10,649 bases of DNA from DAOTVD01 sp034437075 (GCA_034437075.1 DAOTVD010000440.1:1-10649); one strand, 5' to 3'; counted from the first letter of the stretch, positions 1 to 6,982 are shown. Made by a program: numbers and translations. The notes: generated from the sequence alone by a model not told the origin.

Positions 1-1
1 C

Positions 2-586
2 CGTTTTGGCTTTGGGTTCGCGCTCGACAAACGGGTGGGGCAATATTCCAAAGGGATGAAACAAAAACTAGCGTTGGTACGCGCTATGCTACACGATCCG
101 CCCGTGTTGTTGCTAGTCGAACCGACCAGCGCTATGGACCCGCAAAGCGCCAAACAAGTGCGCGATGCGATCATCGAGCTACGTGGGGACAAACGCACAG
201 TCGCCATTACGACGCACAACCTAAACGAAGCACAATTACTGGCCGACCGTATCGCCGTTATTCGGCAAGGACGCATTATTGCACATGGCACGTTCGATCA
301 ACTCGCGACGCAGGTCGTCGGCGCACCGACGATGCGCCTAGAATTGGCCACGCCCGCGAATGGTTTGGCCCGTGAATTGGCCGCTTTGGTCGATGTGCAA
401 GATCACGATACCCTGTGGATCGACTATCGCGCCCCCGATCCAATCACGACCAATCCGCAGGTGTTGCGCTTCGTGTTAGAAAAAGGCGCCGATGTGGTGA
501 CCCTAAGCCAACGTTCGCGAACGTTAGAAGATGTCTATTTGCGCATCGTCCAAGAAGATGAAAACCAGGTAGGAATTACGCGATGA
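2..586 (+). CDS. ABC transporter ATP-binding protein, C-terminal part (truncated by window edge)
   Basis: This is the C-terminal 194 residues of an ABC-type ATPase. The reading frame is open to the left edge, so Walker A and probably the Q-loop lie outside the window, and an internal GTG at 35 is not the real start. Visible motifs are the signature YSKGMKQ (positions 41-61), the Walker B region LLLVEPT (110-127), a D-loop SAMDP, and the H-loop His in ITTHNLNEA (about 215-241). The YSKGMKQ form is typical of the NatA/CcmA-like group of ABC-2 exporters. A C-terminal extension of about 100 residues follows the nucleotide-binding domain, as in many members of that group. Walker B carries Val (GTC, 116-118) where Asp (GAC) is nearly invariant; the catalytic Glu is kept. 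The stop overlaps the start of the downstream permease by ATGA, so the two are probably translationally coupled and form one transporter. The substrate is unknown. Confidence 0.9.
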   Translation, partial: RFGFGFALDKRVGQYSKGMKQKLALVRAMLHDPPVLLLVEPTSAMDPQSAKQVRDAIIELRGDKRTVAITTHNLNEAQLLADRIAVIRQGRIIAHGTFDQLATQVVGAPTMRLELATPANGLARELAALVDVQDHDTLWIDYRAPDPITTNPQVLRFVLEKGADVVTLSQRSRTLEDVYLRIVQEDENQVGITR

Positions 587-2112
587 GCACCCAAGCTAGC
601 CCCCAACAACAAGAAATCACCGAGATGCATCGCTCAGTGGCCGCCGGGTTCGATGCTGATCGTACACTGTCGCAAACCTTGCAAAACGCGCTCATCATCA
701 CCCGGCGCGAATTGCGCGACAGTATGCGCGATTGGCGGATCATCATCCCAATTTTTTTGCTGACACTGGTCTTCCCGTTTTTGGCTAACCTGGCCAGCGC
801 GCTGTTTACTGGGCTGCTGGAAAGATCCGCCGACTTTGAGGATACGCAAGAAGTCCTGGATACTTTCTTGCCGATTATGCCGATGCTGGTCGGTTTTTTT
901 CCGGTTTCAATTTCACTGGTCATTGCGCTAGAAACCTTCGTCGGTGAAAAAGAACGCCAAAGCCTGGAACCCCTCCTCTCGACCCCACTCACGAACCTAG
1001 AACTATACATTGGCAAGGTGTTGGCCGCGATTGTATTGCCCCTGGCGGCAGGGTATATGGGCATCACGATTTATGTGGGTGGGCAAGTGCTGAACGCAGG
1101 CTGGCGCCCCGACCTAGAAGTGATTGCGCTCATTTTGTCGCTGACGACAGTCCAGGCGGTGGTGATGGTCACGGGGGCGGTGGTCATTTCCAGCCAGACT
1201 ACCTCCACCCGCGCCGCGAATCTGCTGGCCAGTGCCATTATCGTGCCCATGTCATTGCTGATTATTGTCGAAAGCCTGATTATGATCCAGCCGGGTGAAC
1301 GAGGTGCGTTGTGGTTTGTCGTCATTGCTATGGTGGTGGTGGTGGTGCTCTTAACGCGCACAGGAACGCACATCTTCCGGCGCGAAGAATTGCTGGGGCG
1401 CTCCGTGGATCATATCAATTTATCGTGGGCCGGGCGCATCTTTTTAGAACAATGGTCGGGCGGGGTTAAACGGCTAAGCCCCGTGGTATGGTACAAGCAG
1501 AGCATCTTACCTGCGGTGTGGGGTTTGCGGCACGCGATGCTGGCTTATGTGGTGCTGGCCATCTTTATGTTCGCTTTTGGGTGGGTAATGCGCGAAACCT
1601 ACCCCTTACCCCTGGATGCCGCGAACTTATCCAACGAAGAAATTCTACAGAACTCGCGCGAAATCTTTGAAGGCGGCTTGCTGGACGGTGAATTTGTGGC
1701 CTTTGCAGTTATTCAGAATTCGCGCGTTATCTTCCTGGCGCTCTTCATCGGGATGTTCACCTTCGGCGTCGTGGGGCTGGTGCTAACCTCCTTACCATTT
1801 GGCATTTTGGGATATGTCTTTGCCAACGTCGCCCAAAGCCAACTCAGCCCGCTTATTTTTCTGGCGGCGGTGGTGCCACATGGTATCATTGAGATACCCG
1901 CTATCATGTTAGCTGGGGCAGCGGCGCTCCAACTGGGCGCAGTACCCACCCGGAAACCTAGCAAAATGACGGTCAGCGAAGCCTTTATCCGCCAACTGGC
2001 CGATACCATCAAAGTGGCCGTGTTTGTTATCTTCCCCATGCTGGTCATTGCGGCATTTTTGGAAGTGTATCTGACGCCGGTCGTCATTGAACAGATATTG
2101 ACGACGCTCTAA
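583..2112 (+). CDS. ABC-2 type permease fused to a SpoIIM-like membrane domain
   Basis: A 509-residue integral membrane protein, probably the membrane partner of the ATPase before it. The ATG overlaps the ATPase stop (ATGA) and has AGGA 8 nt upstream. After a polar N-terminus of about 50 residues come hydrophobic segments near residues 53-75, 98-116, 146-168, 180-203, 216-236 and 241-258. The cytoplasmic motif GEKERQSLEPLL (121-132) is a hallmark of NatB/ABC-2 permeases. After a soluble linker (about 260-315), further segments lie near 318-336, 381-415, 425-452 and 475-497. The second half resembles the SpoIIM (stage II sporulation protein M, DUF95) family: an Asn-Ser-Arg at 379-381 before a Gly-rich helix, the motif PHGIIEIPA (432-440), a small-residue helix AGAAALQLGA, and a terminal helix ending LEVYLTP. 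The domain assignment rests on motif recognition, not a search. Transported substrate and the role of the SpoIIM part are unknown. Confidence 0.82.
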   Translation: MSTQASPQQQEITEMHRSVAAGFDADRTLSQTLQNALIITRRELRDSMRDWRIIIPIFLLTLVFPFLANLASALFTGLLERSADFEDTQEVLDTFLPIMPMLVGFFPVSISLVIALETFVGEKERQSLEPLLSTPLTNLELYIGKVLAAIVLPLAAGYMGITIYVGGQVLNAGWRPDLEVIALILSLTTVQAVVMVTGAVVISSQTTSTRAANLLASAIIVPMSLLIIVESLIMIQPGERGALWFVVIAMVVVVVLLTRTGTHIFRREELLGRSVDHINLSWAGRIFLEQWSGGVKRLSPVVWYKQSILPAVWGLRHAMLAYVVLAIFMFAFGWVMRETYPLPLDAANLSNEEILQNSREIFEGGLLDGEFVAFAVIQNSRVIFLALFIGMFTFGVVGLVLTSLPFGILGYVFANVAQSQLSPLIFLAAVVPHGIIEIPAIMLAGAAALQLGAVPTRKPSKMTVSEAFIRQLADTIKVAVFVIFPMLVIAAFLEVYLTPVVIEQILTTL

Positions 2113-2130
2113 CCAAGAGGAACCGAATTT

Positions 2131-2886
2131 ATGGCCCGACTCATTGTGCTGGGGTCCGCGGCGGCAGTCTCCGATGAAAGCCACGACAATACGCATTTCT
2201 TGCTAGAGGGCGAGAATAGCGTCGTATTGATTGACTGCGGTTCGAACCCGGTGGTTAAGCTCAAGCGCTTTGGCATTCATTACGAAAGCCTGACCGATAT
2301 GATCTTGACCCATTTTCACCCCGATCATGTGTTTGGCATGCCCATGCTGTTGATGCATATGTGGTTGCTGGGGCGCAAACGCCCCTTGCGCGTCTATGGC
2401 ATTAATCACTGCCTAGACCGCGCCGAGGATATGATGCTGGCCTATTCGTGGGATTCCTGGCCCAATTTTTTCCCGGTGGCCTTCCACCGTGTGATGGAAC
2501 GCCCCGGTGTGTTGATGTTAGACAACGACGATTTTTGCATTACCTCGTACCCCGTGGAGCACTACGTACCCACCATCGGCTTACGTATCGAGGTTAAATC
2601 ATCCGGTAAAGTGATTGGCTATTCGTGCGATACGCAACCGACCTACACGTTGCCTGAAATCGGGCGCAATGCGGACTTATTCTTTCATGAAGCGGCTGGG
2701 GCAGACCTTGGGCACTCGAGTGCTGCCCAGGCAGGGGAAATGGCCACCCAGGCGGGCGCTAAAAAACTGGTTTTGGTTCATTATGAAGTCTGGGATAGCG
2801 ACCCGAGTCGCCTTGTCCCAGAAGCAAAAACGACGTTTAATGGCCCCGTGGAACTAGCCATCGACTATACGGTATACGAAATATAG
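2131..2886 (+). CDS. MBL-fold metallo-hydrolase, RNase Z-like
   Basis: A 251-residue metallo-beta-lactamase-fold protein. The ATG has AGAGGA 9 nt upstream and follows the permease stop by 18 bp, so it is probably the last gene of the same operon. The metal-binding motif HFHPDH lies at residues 61-66. Further probable ligands are H144 (VEHYVP), D167 (SCDTQP) and H217 (LVHYE). The segment HEAAGADLGHSSAAQAG (186-202) resembles the HEAT and HST loops of RNase Z (ElaC), where the His residues take part in tRNA 3'-end cleavage. The protein is shorter than canonical RNase Z (about 300 residues), and I see no obvious long exosite arm. It may therefore be a true tRNA 3' endonuclease or a related hydrolase acting on another phosphodiester or ester. 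The fold is certain; the specific reaction is not. Confidence 0.85.
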   Translation: MARLIVLGSAAAVSDESHDNTHFLLEGENSVVLIDCGSNPVVKLKRFGIHYESLTDMILTHFHPDHVFGMPMLLMHMWLLGRKRPLRVYGINHCLDRAEDMMLAYSWDSWPNFFPVAFHRVMERPGVLMLDNDDFCITSYPVEHYVPTIGLRIEVKSSGKVIGYSCDTQPTYTLPEIGRNADLFFHEAAGADLGHSSAAQAGEMATQAGAKKLVLVHYEVWDSDPSRLVPEAKTTFNGPVELAIDYTVYEI

Positions 2887-2889
2887 CCC

Positions 2890-2917
2890 AAAACGCAGTG
2901 TGTATGTCACACTGCGT
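2890..2917. terminator. Hairpin terminator between convergent operons
   Basis: A perfect inverted repeat with a 10-bp stem, ACGCAGTGTG (2893-2902) and CACACTGCGT (2908-2917), around a 5-nt loop. It lies 3 bp beyond the plus-strand metallo-hydrolase stop and about 40 bp beyond the minus-strand rpsI stop. Read on the minus strand the stem runs into TTTT (complement of 2890-2893), a weak U-tract; on the plus strand no T-run follows. It most likely ends the minus-strand ribosomal operon and may also limit read-through from the plus strand. The rest of the 70-bp gap holds nothing else I can support. Confidence 0.65.
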
Positions 2918-2956
2918 CAGCGAATAGGCGCTATATAGATGGTGCGGGATGCGGGT

Positions 2957-3352
2957 TTAGCGCTTGGTATAGGTCGGCGCCTTACGCGCCCGCTTCAGGC
3001 CGGGTTTCTTGCGTTCTTTAACGCGCGGGTCGCGCGTCAGCAAACCAGCGCCCCGTAGCGCCGGGCGGAATTGTTCTTCATCCACCTTCAATAATGCCCG
3101 GGCCACACCCAATTGGATGGCTTCGATTTGCCCCATGATGCCGCCACCTTGCACTTTGACCGTTACATCATAAGCCCGATCTTGGCCAACCATCCCCAGC
3201 GGACGCATTACCATATCTACAGCGCCGATACGGGATAGATATTCTTCGCCGGGTTGGTCATTGACGGTGATCCGTCCACTACCGCCAGGGTAGAGACGCA
3301 CGCGCGCCGAAGCGGCTTTACGGCGTCCGATTGCTTCAAAATATTGATCCAT
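2957..3352 (-). CDS. rpsI: 30S ribosomal protein S9
   Basis: A 131-residue S9 (uS9) of the small ribosomal subunit, whose basic C-terminal tail reaches the P-site tRNA. The sequence opens with the family pattern YFEAIGRRKAASARVRLYPG near residues 4-23, contains GGGIMGQ in the middle, and ends with the typical basic run ... KPGLKRARKAPTYTKR. Length is normal. The ATG at 3352 has AGGA 8 nt upstream. It follows rplM by 24 bp, the usual rplM-rpsI pair, and is the last gene of the minus-strand cluster. Confidence 0.98.
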   Translation of the reverse strand: MDQYFEAIGRRKAASARVRLYPGGSGRITVNDQPGEEYLSRIGAVDMVMRPLGMVGQDRAYDVTVKVQGGGIMGQIEAIQLGVARALLKVDEEQFRPALRGAGLLTRDPRVKERKKPGLKRARKAPTYTKR

Positions 3353-3376
3353 CGTTCGTTTCCTTTTCCTTACCCG

Positions 3377-3811
3377 TTAGGCTTGCCAATTCTCGGGTTT
3401 TTGGGCCTGGTGCGGATGCTCGGGGCCTGCGTAGACTTTCAGCTTCTTGAGCATCTGACGCCCCAGGCGATTGCGCGGTAACATACCGCGTACGGCTAAT
3501 TCCAGCACGCGCTCGGGGTGTTTATCCAACTGTTGGCGCAAGGTCAGCGACCGCAAACCGCCCGGATACTGCGAATGGCGGTAGTAAAGTTTCTGATCCA
3601 GACGGCGCCCCGTGACGTGAATGCGCTCGGCATTGATGACGATCACATAGTCGCCGACATCAACATGCGGCGCGAACTCGGGTTTATGCTTACCGCGTAG
3701 CACGGTCGCGATTTGCGTCGCCAGGCGCCCAAGCGTCTGGCCTTGTGCATCGAACACATACCATTTGCGCTCGATGTTTTCTACTTGGGGGGTATACGTT
3801 TTCGGTCTCAT
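3377..3811 (-). CDS. rplM: 50S ribosomal protein L13
   Basis: A 144-residue L13 (uL13), an early-assembly protein of the large subunit. Family landmarks are RKWYVFDAQGQTLGRLATQIA near residues 15-35, LRGKHKP, DVGDYVIVINAERIHVTG, and the later GMLPRNRLGRQMLKKLKVYAG. The frame stays open nine codons further, to ATGATG at 3838 overlapping the truA stop. I prefer the ATG at 3811 because it matches the usual L13 N-terminus and length and has a purine-rich AAAGAGAG about 5 nt upstream, whereas the upstream ATGs lack a visible ribosome binding site. Ends 24 bp before rpsI. Confidence 0.96.
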   Translation of the reverse strand: MRPKTYTPQVENIERKWYVFDAQGQTLGRLATQIATVLRGKHKPEFAPHVDVGDYVIVINAERIHVTGRRLDQKLYYRHSQYPGGLRSLTLRQQLDKHPERVLELAVRGMLPRNRLGRQMLKKLKVYAGPEHPHQAQKPENWQA

Positions 3812-3834
3812 TCCGGCTCTCTTTATCTTCTGCA

Positions 3835-4590
3835 TCATTCATAGCGTACGGCTTCGAATACAAGCCCATGCGGCGGTGCTGTCGGGCCAGACCGTGCTCG
3901 GTCGGTGGCGTGCAGCGCGTCCGCCATATCGGTTATCTGCCAACGGCCACGCCCGACTTCCACCAAACTGCCGACTAAACTGCGGATCATGCGCTTTAAG
4001 AACGCATTCGCTTCGACAGTAAAAACCAATTCGCCCGCCTGGGCCCCCGCGCCCACCTCCGCGCGATAGACTTCGCGGATGGTTACATCGCCCTGGGTTG
4101 GTTGCCCGAATGTGGCAAAATCGTGCACCCCGAGCAAACAAGCGGCGGCGCTCTGCATAGCGGGCATGTCTAGTGCCCAGCGTCCGGTATACCAGCTAAA
4201 GCGATCTTGCAAGGGATTTCGGACAGAGGCCGCATACAGCCGATAAACATAGCGCCGGCTCAGCGCATCGTAGCGGGGGTGAAAACCCGCTGGGGCCGCT
4301 TCTAGGGTTTGCAGAGCGATGTCGGGCGGCAATTGCGCGTTAATCGCCCGCCCCAGCGCAGCAGGCGCGTGGTGCCATGCAGCGTCAAACGCGATGACTT
4401 GGCCGCGCGCATGGACGCCCGCGTCCGTGCGGCCCGCGCCTAAGACGCGCACAGGTGCCCCGTGCACGGTTTCGATAGCGTTTTCTAACGTGGCCTGGAT
4501 TGTTAAAGTGCGGCCCCCTTGGCGCTGAAAACCCGCGTAGCGCGTGCCATCATACGCCAGAGTGCCTCGAAAACGAGTAAGCTTACTCAT
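3835..4590 (-). CDS. truA: tRNA pseudouridine(38-40) synthase TruA
   Basis: A 251-residue pseudouridine synthase that isomerises uridines 38-40 in the anticodon stem-loop of many tRNAs. The N-terminal strand FRGTLAYDGTRYAGFQRQ is characteristic. The catalytic Asp is D56 in GAGRTDAGVHARGQV. Later family motifs are FHPRYDALSRRYVYRLY, HDFATFG and the C-terminal FLKRMIRSLVGSLVEVGRG. The frame is open 32 codons upstream, but that part is the shadow of rplQ. The ATG at 4590 gives the normal TruA N-terminus; it lies within ATGAGTAA and overlaps the rplQ stop by 8 bp. GGAGG sits directly against the ATG with no spacer, so translation probably depends on ribosomes finishing rplQ. The rplQ-truA-rplM-rpsI order is common in several bacterial phyla. 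Confidence 0.96.
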   Translation of the reverse strand: MSKLTRFRGTLAYDGTRYAGFQRQGGRTLTIQATLENAIETVHGAPVRVLGAGRTDAGVHARGQVIAFDAAWHHAPAALGRAINAQLPPDIALQTLEAAPAGFHPRYDALSRRYVYRLYAASVRNPLQDRFSWYTGRWALDMPAMQSAAACLLGVHDFATFGQPTQGDVTIREVYRAEVGAGAQAGELVFTVEANAFLKRMIRSLVGSLVEVGRGRWQITDMADALHATDRARSGPTAPPHGLVFEAVRYE

Positions 4591-4972
4591 CCTCCGGGAT
4601 GAGTTGCAACAGCACCATCGGCGCGGCATCCCCCGCGCGCGGGCCAATCTTGAACAGGCGCGTATAGCCGCCGGGGCGTTCTTCATAACGTGGTGCTAGG
4701 TCATCAAAAATCTTCAGTACCGCCTCGCGGTCATTCCCCAAGCGTGCCAAGATAATGCGCCGCGCATGGACAGCCCGGTTGGGGTCCTCATGCGCCAGAG
4801 CGCGTTTGGCTTTGGTGATGAGCTTTTCGGCTTCACCCCGAATGGCCTTGGCCTTGGCTTCGGTGGTGATGATTTCTTCGTGTTCGACAAGCGCCGAGAT
4901 CAGATTCCGGCGCAGGGCTTTGCGATGATCTGAACTTCGCCCTAATTTTTTACCTGCTACGCGATGTCGCAT
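4583..4972 (-). CDS. rplQ: 50S ribosomal protein L17
   Basis: A 129-residue L17 (bL17) of the large subunit, near the peptide exit tunnel. Diagnostic motifs are MRHRVAGKKLGRSSDHRKAL at the N-terminus, RNLISALVEHEEIITTEAKAK next, and the C-terminal GGYTRLFKIGPRAGDAAPMV. The ATG at 4972 has AAAGGA 8 nt upstream, and that site overlaps the rpoA stop codon, so the two genes are closely coupled. Follows rpoA by 12 bp, the standard rpoA-rplQ order. Confidence 0.98.
   Translation of the reverse strand: MRHRVAGKKLGRSSDHRKALRRNLISALVEHEEIITTEAKAKAIRGEAEKLITKAKRALAHEDPNRAVHARRIILARLGNDREAVLKIFDDLAPRYEERPGGYTRLFKIGPRAGDAAPMVLLQLIPEDE
4591..4595 (-). promoter_or_regulatory. GGAGG abutting the truA start codon
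   Basis: A consensus GGAGG sits directly before the truA ATG with no spacer. Normal spacing is about 5-9 nt, so this site is badly placed for new initiation at that ATG. No ATG, GTG or TTG lies in frame at a better distance just downstream. This supports start by reinitiation after the overlapping rplQ stop. Confidence 0.45.
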
Positions 4973-4984
4973 GGGGTGTATCCT

Positions 4985-5971
4985 TTATCCTTCTGTCCGC
5001 CCATATTCAGCATCTTCGGGCAGATAGCTCTTTTCCTTCAGTTTATCGACCAGTTCGCCCAGCGATTTCTCGCCAAAGTTGCGAATGGCGAGCATCGCAT
5101 CGGTGCCTCGGTCGAGCATCTCCAGAACTTCACCCACATTGGTGATGCCTGTGCGCTTGAGCGAATTAAAGACACGTACGCTGAGGTCTAACTGTTCGAT
5201 GGGAATATCGTACATTTCCGAAGCGGGGCCGTCGGTGGGTTCGGGCTCCAATTCGGTGGGGATGCGCGGCTCATCGAGTACGCCTTCGGGAATATTACCC
5301 ACGATAACCAGATGATCGACCAGGATACGCGCGGCATCCCGCATGGCTTCTTCGGGGCGAATGGTGCCATCCGTCCAGATTTCGATGACCAGCTTGTCGT
5401 AGTTCGTGCGTTGGCCCACGCGCGCCCGTTCCACATCGAAGTTCACGCGCCGGATGGGGCTGAAAATGGCATCAATGGGCAGTTCACCGATGGGCAACCG
5501 TCCGCGATCATCCGAGGGCGAATAGCCCCGCCCGCTCTGCACGGTCATTTCCATTTCGAGTTGGGCCTCGAGTGAGTCTACCGTAAACAAATACAAGTCC
5601 GGGTTGATGATTTCGACCTGAGGGGGCGCATGAATATCAGCAGCCGTAACCGTTCCGGCGCCGGCTACATCTAGGCGCAAGCGGGCGGATTCGATGCCAT
5701 CGTAAAGTTTAACGCGCAGTTGCTTCACCTGTAAGATCAACTGCGTCATATCTTCTTTGACATCCGGGATGGCCGAAAACTCGTGATGCACGTTCGACAC
5801 ACGAATCGACGTCACCGCTGCACCGGGCAGAGACGACAACAAGACCCGGCGCAAGGTAATGCCGATGGTCGTACCCAGCCCACGTTCAAGGGGACTGATG
5901 ATAAACCGCCCGTATTTACGGGTAATGGCATCGCCTTCTAATTTCGGTAAGACCATATTGGTGAGTGTCAC
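4985..5971 (-). CDS. rpoA: DNA-directed RNA polymerase subunit alpha
   Basis: A 328-residue RNA polymerase alpha subunit; the dimer scaffolds beta and beta' and its C-terminal domain binds UP elements and activators. The N-terminal domain shows SPLERGLGTTIGITLRRVLL (27-46), the dimerisation and assembly motif, and later EIINPDLYLFTV. The C-terminal domain spans about 255-316. It keeps the DNA-contact pattern of the family: R266 and N269 in LSVRVFNSLKRTGI, and G300, K302 and S303 in NFGEKSL. An acidic, Pro-rich linker (about 236-253) joins the domains. Two GTG codons stand in tandem at 5974 and 5971. I chose 5971 because the strong AAGGGAGG site lies 6 nt from it but only 3 nt from the other. 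rpsD, which often lies between rpsK and rpoA, is absent; the gap to rpsK is 29 bp. Confidence 0.97.
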   Translation of the reverse strand: MTLTNMVLPKLEGDAITRKYGRFIISPLERGLGTTIGITLRRVLLSSLPGAAVTSIRVSNVHHEFSAIPDVKEDMTQLILQVKQLRVKLYDGIESARLRLDVAGAGTVTAADIHAPPQVEIINPDLYLFTVDSLEAQLEMEMTVQSGRGYSPSDDRGRLPIGELPIDAIFSPIRRVNFDVERARVGQRTNYDKLVIEIWTDGTIRPEEAMRDAARILVDHLVIVGNIPEGVLDEPRIPTELEPEPTDGPASEMYDIPIEQLDLSVRVFNSLKRTGITNVGEVLEMLDRGTDAMLAIRNFGEKSLGELVDKLKEKSYLPEDAEYGRTEG

Positions 5972-5977
5972 CACAAA

Positions 5978-5985
5978 CCTCCCTT
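5978..5985 (-). promoter_or_regulatory. Ribosome binding site of rpoA deciding between tandem GTG starts
   Basis: The site AAGGGAGG is complementary to the 16S rRNA 3' end. It leaves 6 nt to the GTG at 5971 and 3 nt to the GTG at 5974, which favours the former. The next ATG (5956) is 21 nt away, too far to be its target. Confidence 0.7.
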
Positions 5986-6000
5986 AACTAATCGCGCGGA

Positions 6001-6399
6001 TTAAACGCGGCGCTTCTTGGGCGGGCGCACACCATTGTGCGGCACGGGGGTGACATCGGTGATCGAGCGCACCTTCAGCCCGCTGGCCTGCACGGCGCGA
6101 ATGGCGGCTTCGCGGCCTGGGCCGGGGCCTTTAACAAAGACATCAACCTCTTGCATCCCATGCTCCTGAGACGCCTCGGATGCCTGCTGAGCAGCCAAAC
6201 GAGCAGCATAGGGCGTGCTTTTGCGGCTGCCCTTAAACCCGGCAGTCCCGGCGCTAGCCCAGGCCACCACATTGCCTTGTTGGTCGGTCATGGTAACGAT
6301 AGTGTTGTTAAATGTTGCGAAAATATGCGCTTGCCCGTAGGGTATATTCTTGCGTACCCGGCGAGCGGCGCTACGGCGACCTCCTGAACGACGTCCCAT
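6001..6399 (-). CDS. rpsK: 30S ribosomal protein S11
   Basis: A 132-residue S11 (uS11), part of the small-subunit platform that contacts the E-site mRNA. Motifs include GQAHIFATFNNTIVTMTDQQG (about 22-42), the VVAWASAGTAGFKGSRKSTP region, VFVKGPGPGREAAIRA, and the C-terminal DVTPVPHNGVRPPKKRRV. The frame is open 18 codons further, to a non-ATG codon at 6453. The ATG at 6399 is the better start because it has AGGAGGT 9 nt upstream and gives the usual basic N-terminus MGRRSGGRR. Upstream lies a 105-bp gap to rpsM with a hairpin. Confidence 0.97.
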   Translation of the reverse strand: MGRRSGGRRSAARRVRKNIPYGQAHIFATFNNTIVTMTDQQGNVVAWASAGTAGFKGSRKSTPYAARLAAQQASEASQEHGMQEVDVFVKGPGPGREAAIRAVQASGLKVRSITDVTPVPHNGVRPPKKRRV

Positions 6400-6426
6400 C
6401 TGTTCCTTACCTCCTGTAAACCACAC

Positions 6427-6463
6427 AAAAAGTTCCCCGGTAGACCGCGACACTACCAGGAAA
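6427..6463 (-). terminator. Hairpin plus T-run between rpsM and rpsK (intrinsic terminator, attenuator or leader element)
   Basis: Read on the minus strand, TTTCCTGGTAG (6463-6453) pairs with CTACCGGGGAA (6443-6433) over an 11-bp stem that includes two G-T pairs. The loop is 9 nt, and CTTTTT follows almost at once (T-run complement of 6427-6431). This is the form of a rho-independent terminator. It lies inside a ribosomal operon, with rpsK starting only 27 bp downstream, too short a space for a full promoter. Partial termination, an RNA-processing site or a ribosomal-protein binding leader are therefore all possible. Confidence 0.5.
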
Positions 6464-6504
6464 CGCTGTTTCTGAATTGTGCTAACCTAACGCAAATGCG
6501 ACGG

Positions 6505-6891
6505 TTATTTCTTCTTCATCCCACGCCGACGGCCACGCCCAGGCACGGTTTTCTTGGGCCCACGTCGCGCGCGTGCGTTTGTCTTGGTGCGTTGGCCGCG
6601 CACGGGCAAATTGCGGCGGTGGCGCAGGCCCCGGTAGCTACCGATGTCAACCAAGCGTTTGATATTGAGTTCCACCTCGCGGCGCAACTCACCTTCTACA
6701 CGAAATTTACCCACGGCATCGCGCAAAACGCCTTCTTCGGCTTCCGAGAGGTCTTTCACGCGGGTATCGGGGTTGACCCCCGTTTCGGCCAGAATTTCCC
6801 GGCTGCGTGTACGACCAATGCCATAAATATAGGTTAGCGCTATTTCAACGCGCTTATTGCGTGGGAGGTCTACACCTTCAATACGAGCCAT
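6505..6891 (-). CDS. rpsM: 30S ribosomal protein S13
   Basis: A 128-residue S13 (uS13) of the small-subunit head; it contacts the P-site tRNA and forms inter-subunit bridges. It begins MARIEGVDLPRNKRVEIALT and has YIYGIGRTRSREIL (about 22-35), then SYRGLRHRRNLPVRGQRTKT and a strongly basic C-terminal tail ending RGRRRGMKKK. Slightly longer than the usual 118-125 residues because of that tail. The ATG at 6891 has a purine-rich AAGAG at about 6 nt, with AAAAAGG further upstream. It is normally preceded by infA and rpmJ, but here the 114 bp to map code for neither. Confidence 0.97.
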   Translation of the reverse strand: MARIEGVDLPRNKRVEIALTYIYGIGRTRSREILAETGVNPDTRVKDLSEAEEGVLRDAVGKFRVEGELRREVELNIKRLVDIGSYRGLRHRRNLPVRGQRTKTNARARRGPKKTVPGRGRRRGMKKK

Positions 6892-6953
6892 ATGCGCTCT
6901 TGTTTACCTTTTTATTGCTACGATTTGTGATGCGCCAAGAATAGCGGTCGAAA

Positions 6954-6982
6954 AGAATAACAGAAATCCGCGCGAATGTCCA
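6954..6982 (-). promoter_or_regulatory. Candidate promoter for rpsM
   Basis: On the minus strand, TGGACA (6982-6977, one mismatch to TTGACA) is followed by a 17-bp spacer and TATTCT (6959-6954, four of six matches to TATAAT). An extended -10 TG stands one base before the hexamer. Transcription would start near 6947, giving a leader of about 56 nt to the rpsM ATG. It sits in the map-rpsM gap where infA and rpmJ would otherwise be. A TATAAT at 6995-6990 is an alternative -10, but I see no -35 for it. Confidence 0.4.

Noticed and set aside
576..1067. A 163-residue open frame on the minus strand under the permease gene
   Set aside because: It lies wholly opposite a well-supported membrane protein gene, shows no recognisable family and has the Ser/Arg-rich composition of an antisense shadow.
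1331..1350. GTG-rich run in the permease gene resembling a simple repeat
   Set aside because: It encodes a poly-Val stretch in a membrane helix and is explained by coding for a hydrophobic segment.
3812..3838. Earlier rplM start at the ATGATG overlapping the truA stop
   Set aside because: No ribosome binding site is seen there, and the extra nine residues are not typical of L13; it cannot be fully excluded.
4591..4686. Upstream extension of truA by 32 codons
   Set aside because: It is the shadow of the rplQ 3' end and is not TruA-like; the normal TruA N-terminus starts at 4590.
6400..6453. Upstream extension of rpsK by 18 codons
   Set aside because: It begins at a non-ATG codon inside the hairpin, and the ATG at 6399 has a strong ribosome binding site and the normal S11 N-terminus.
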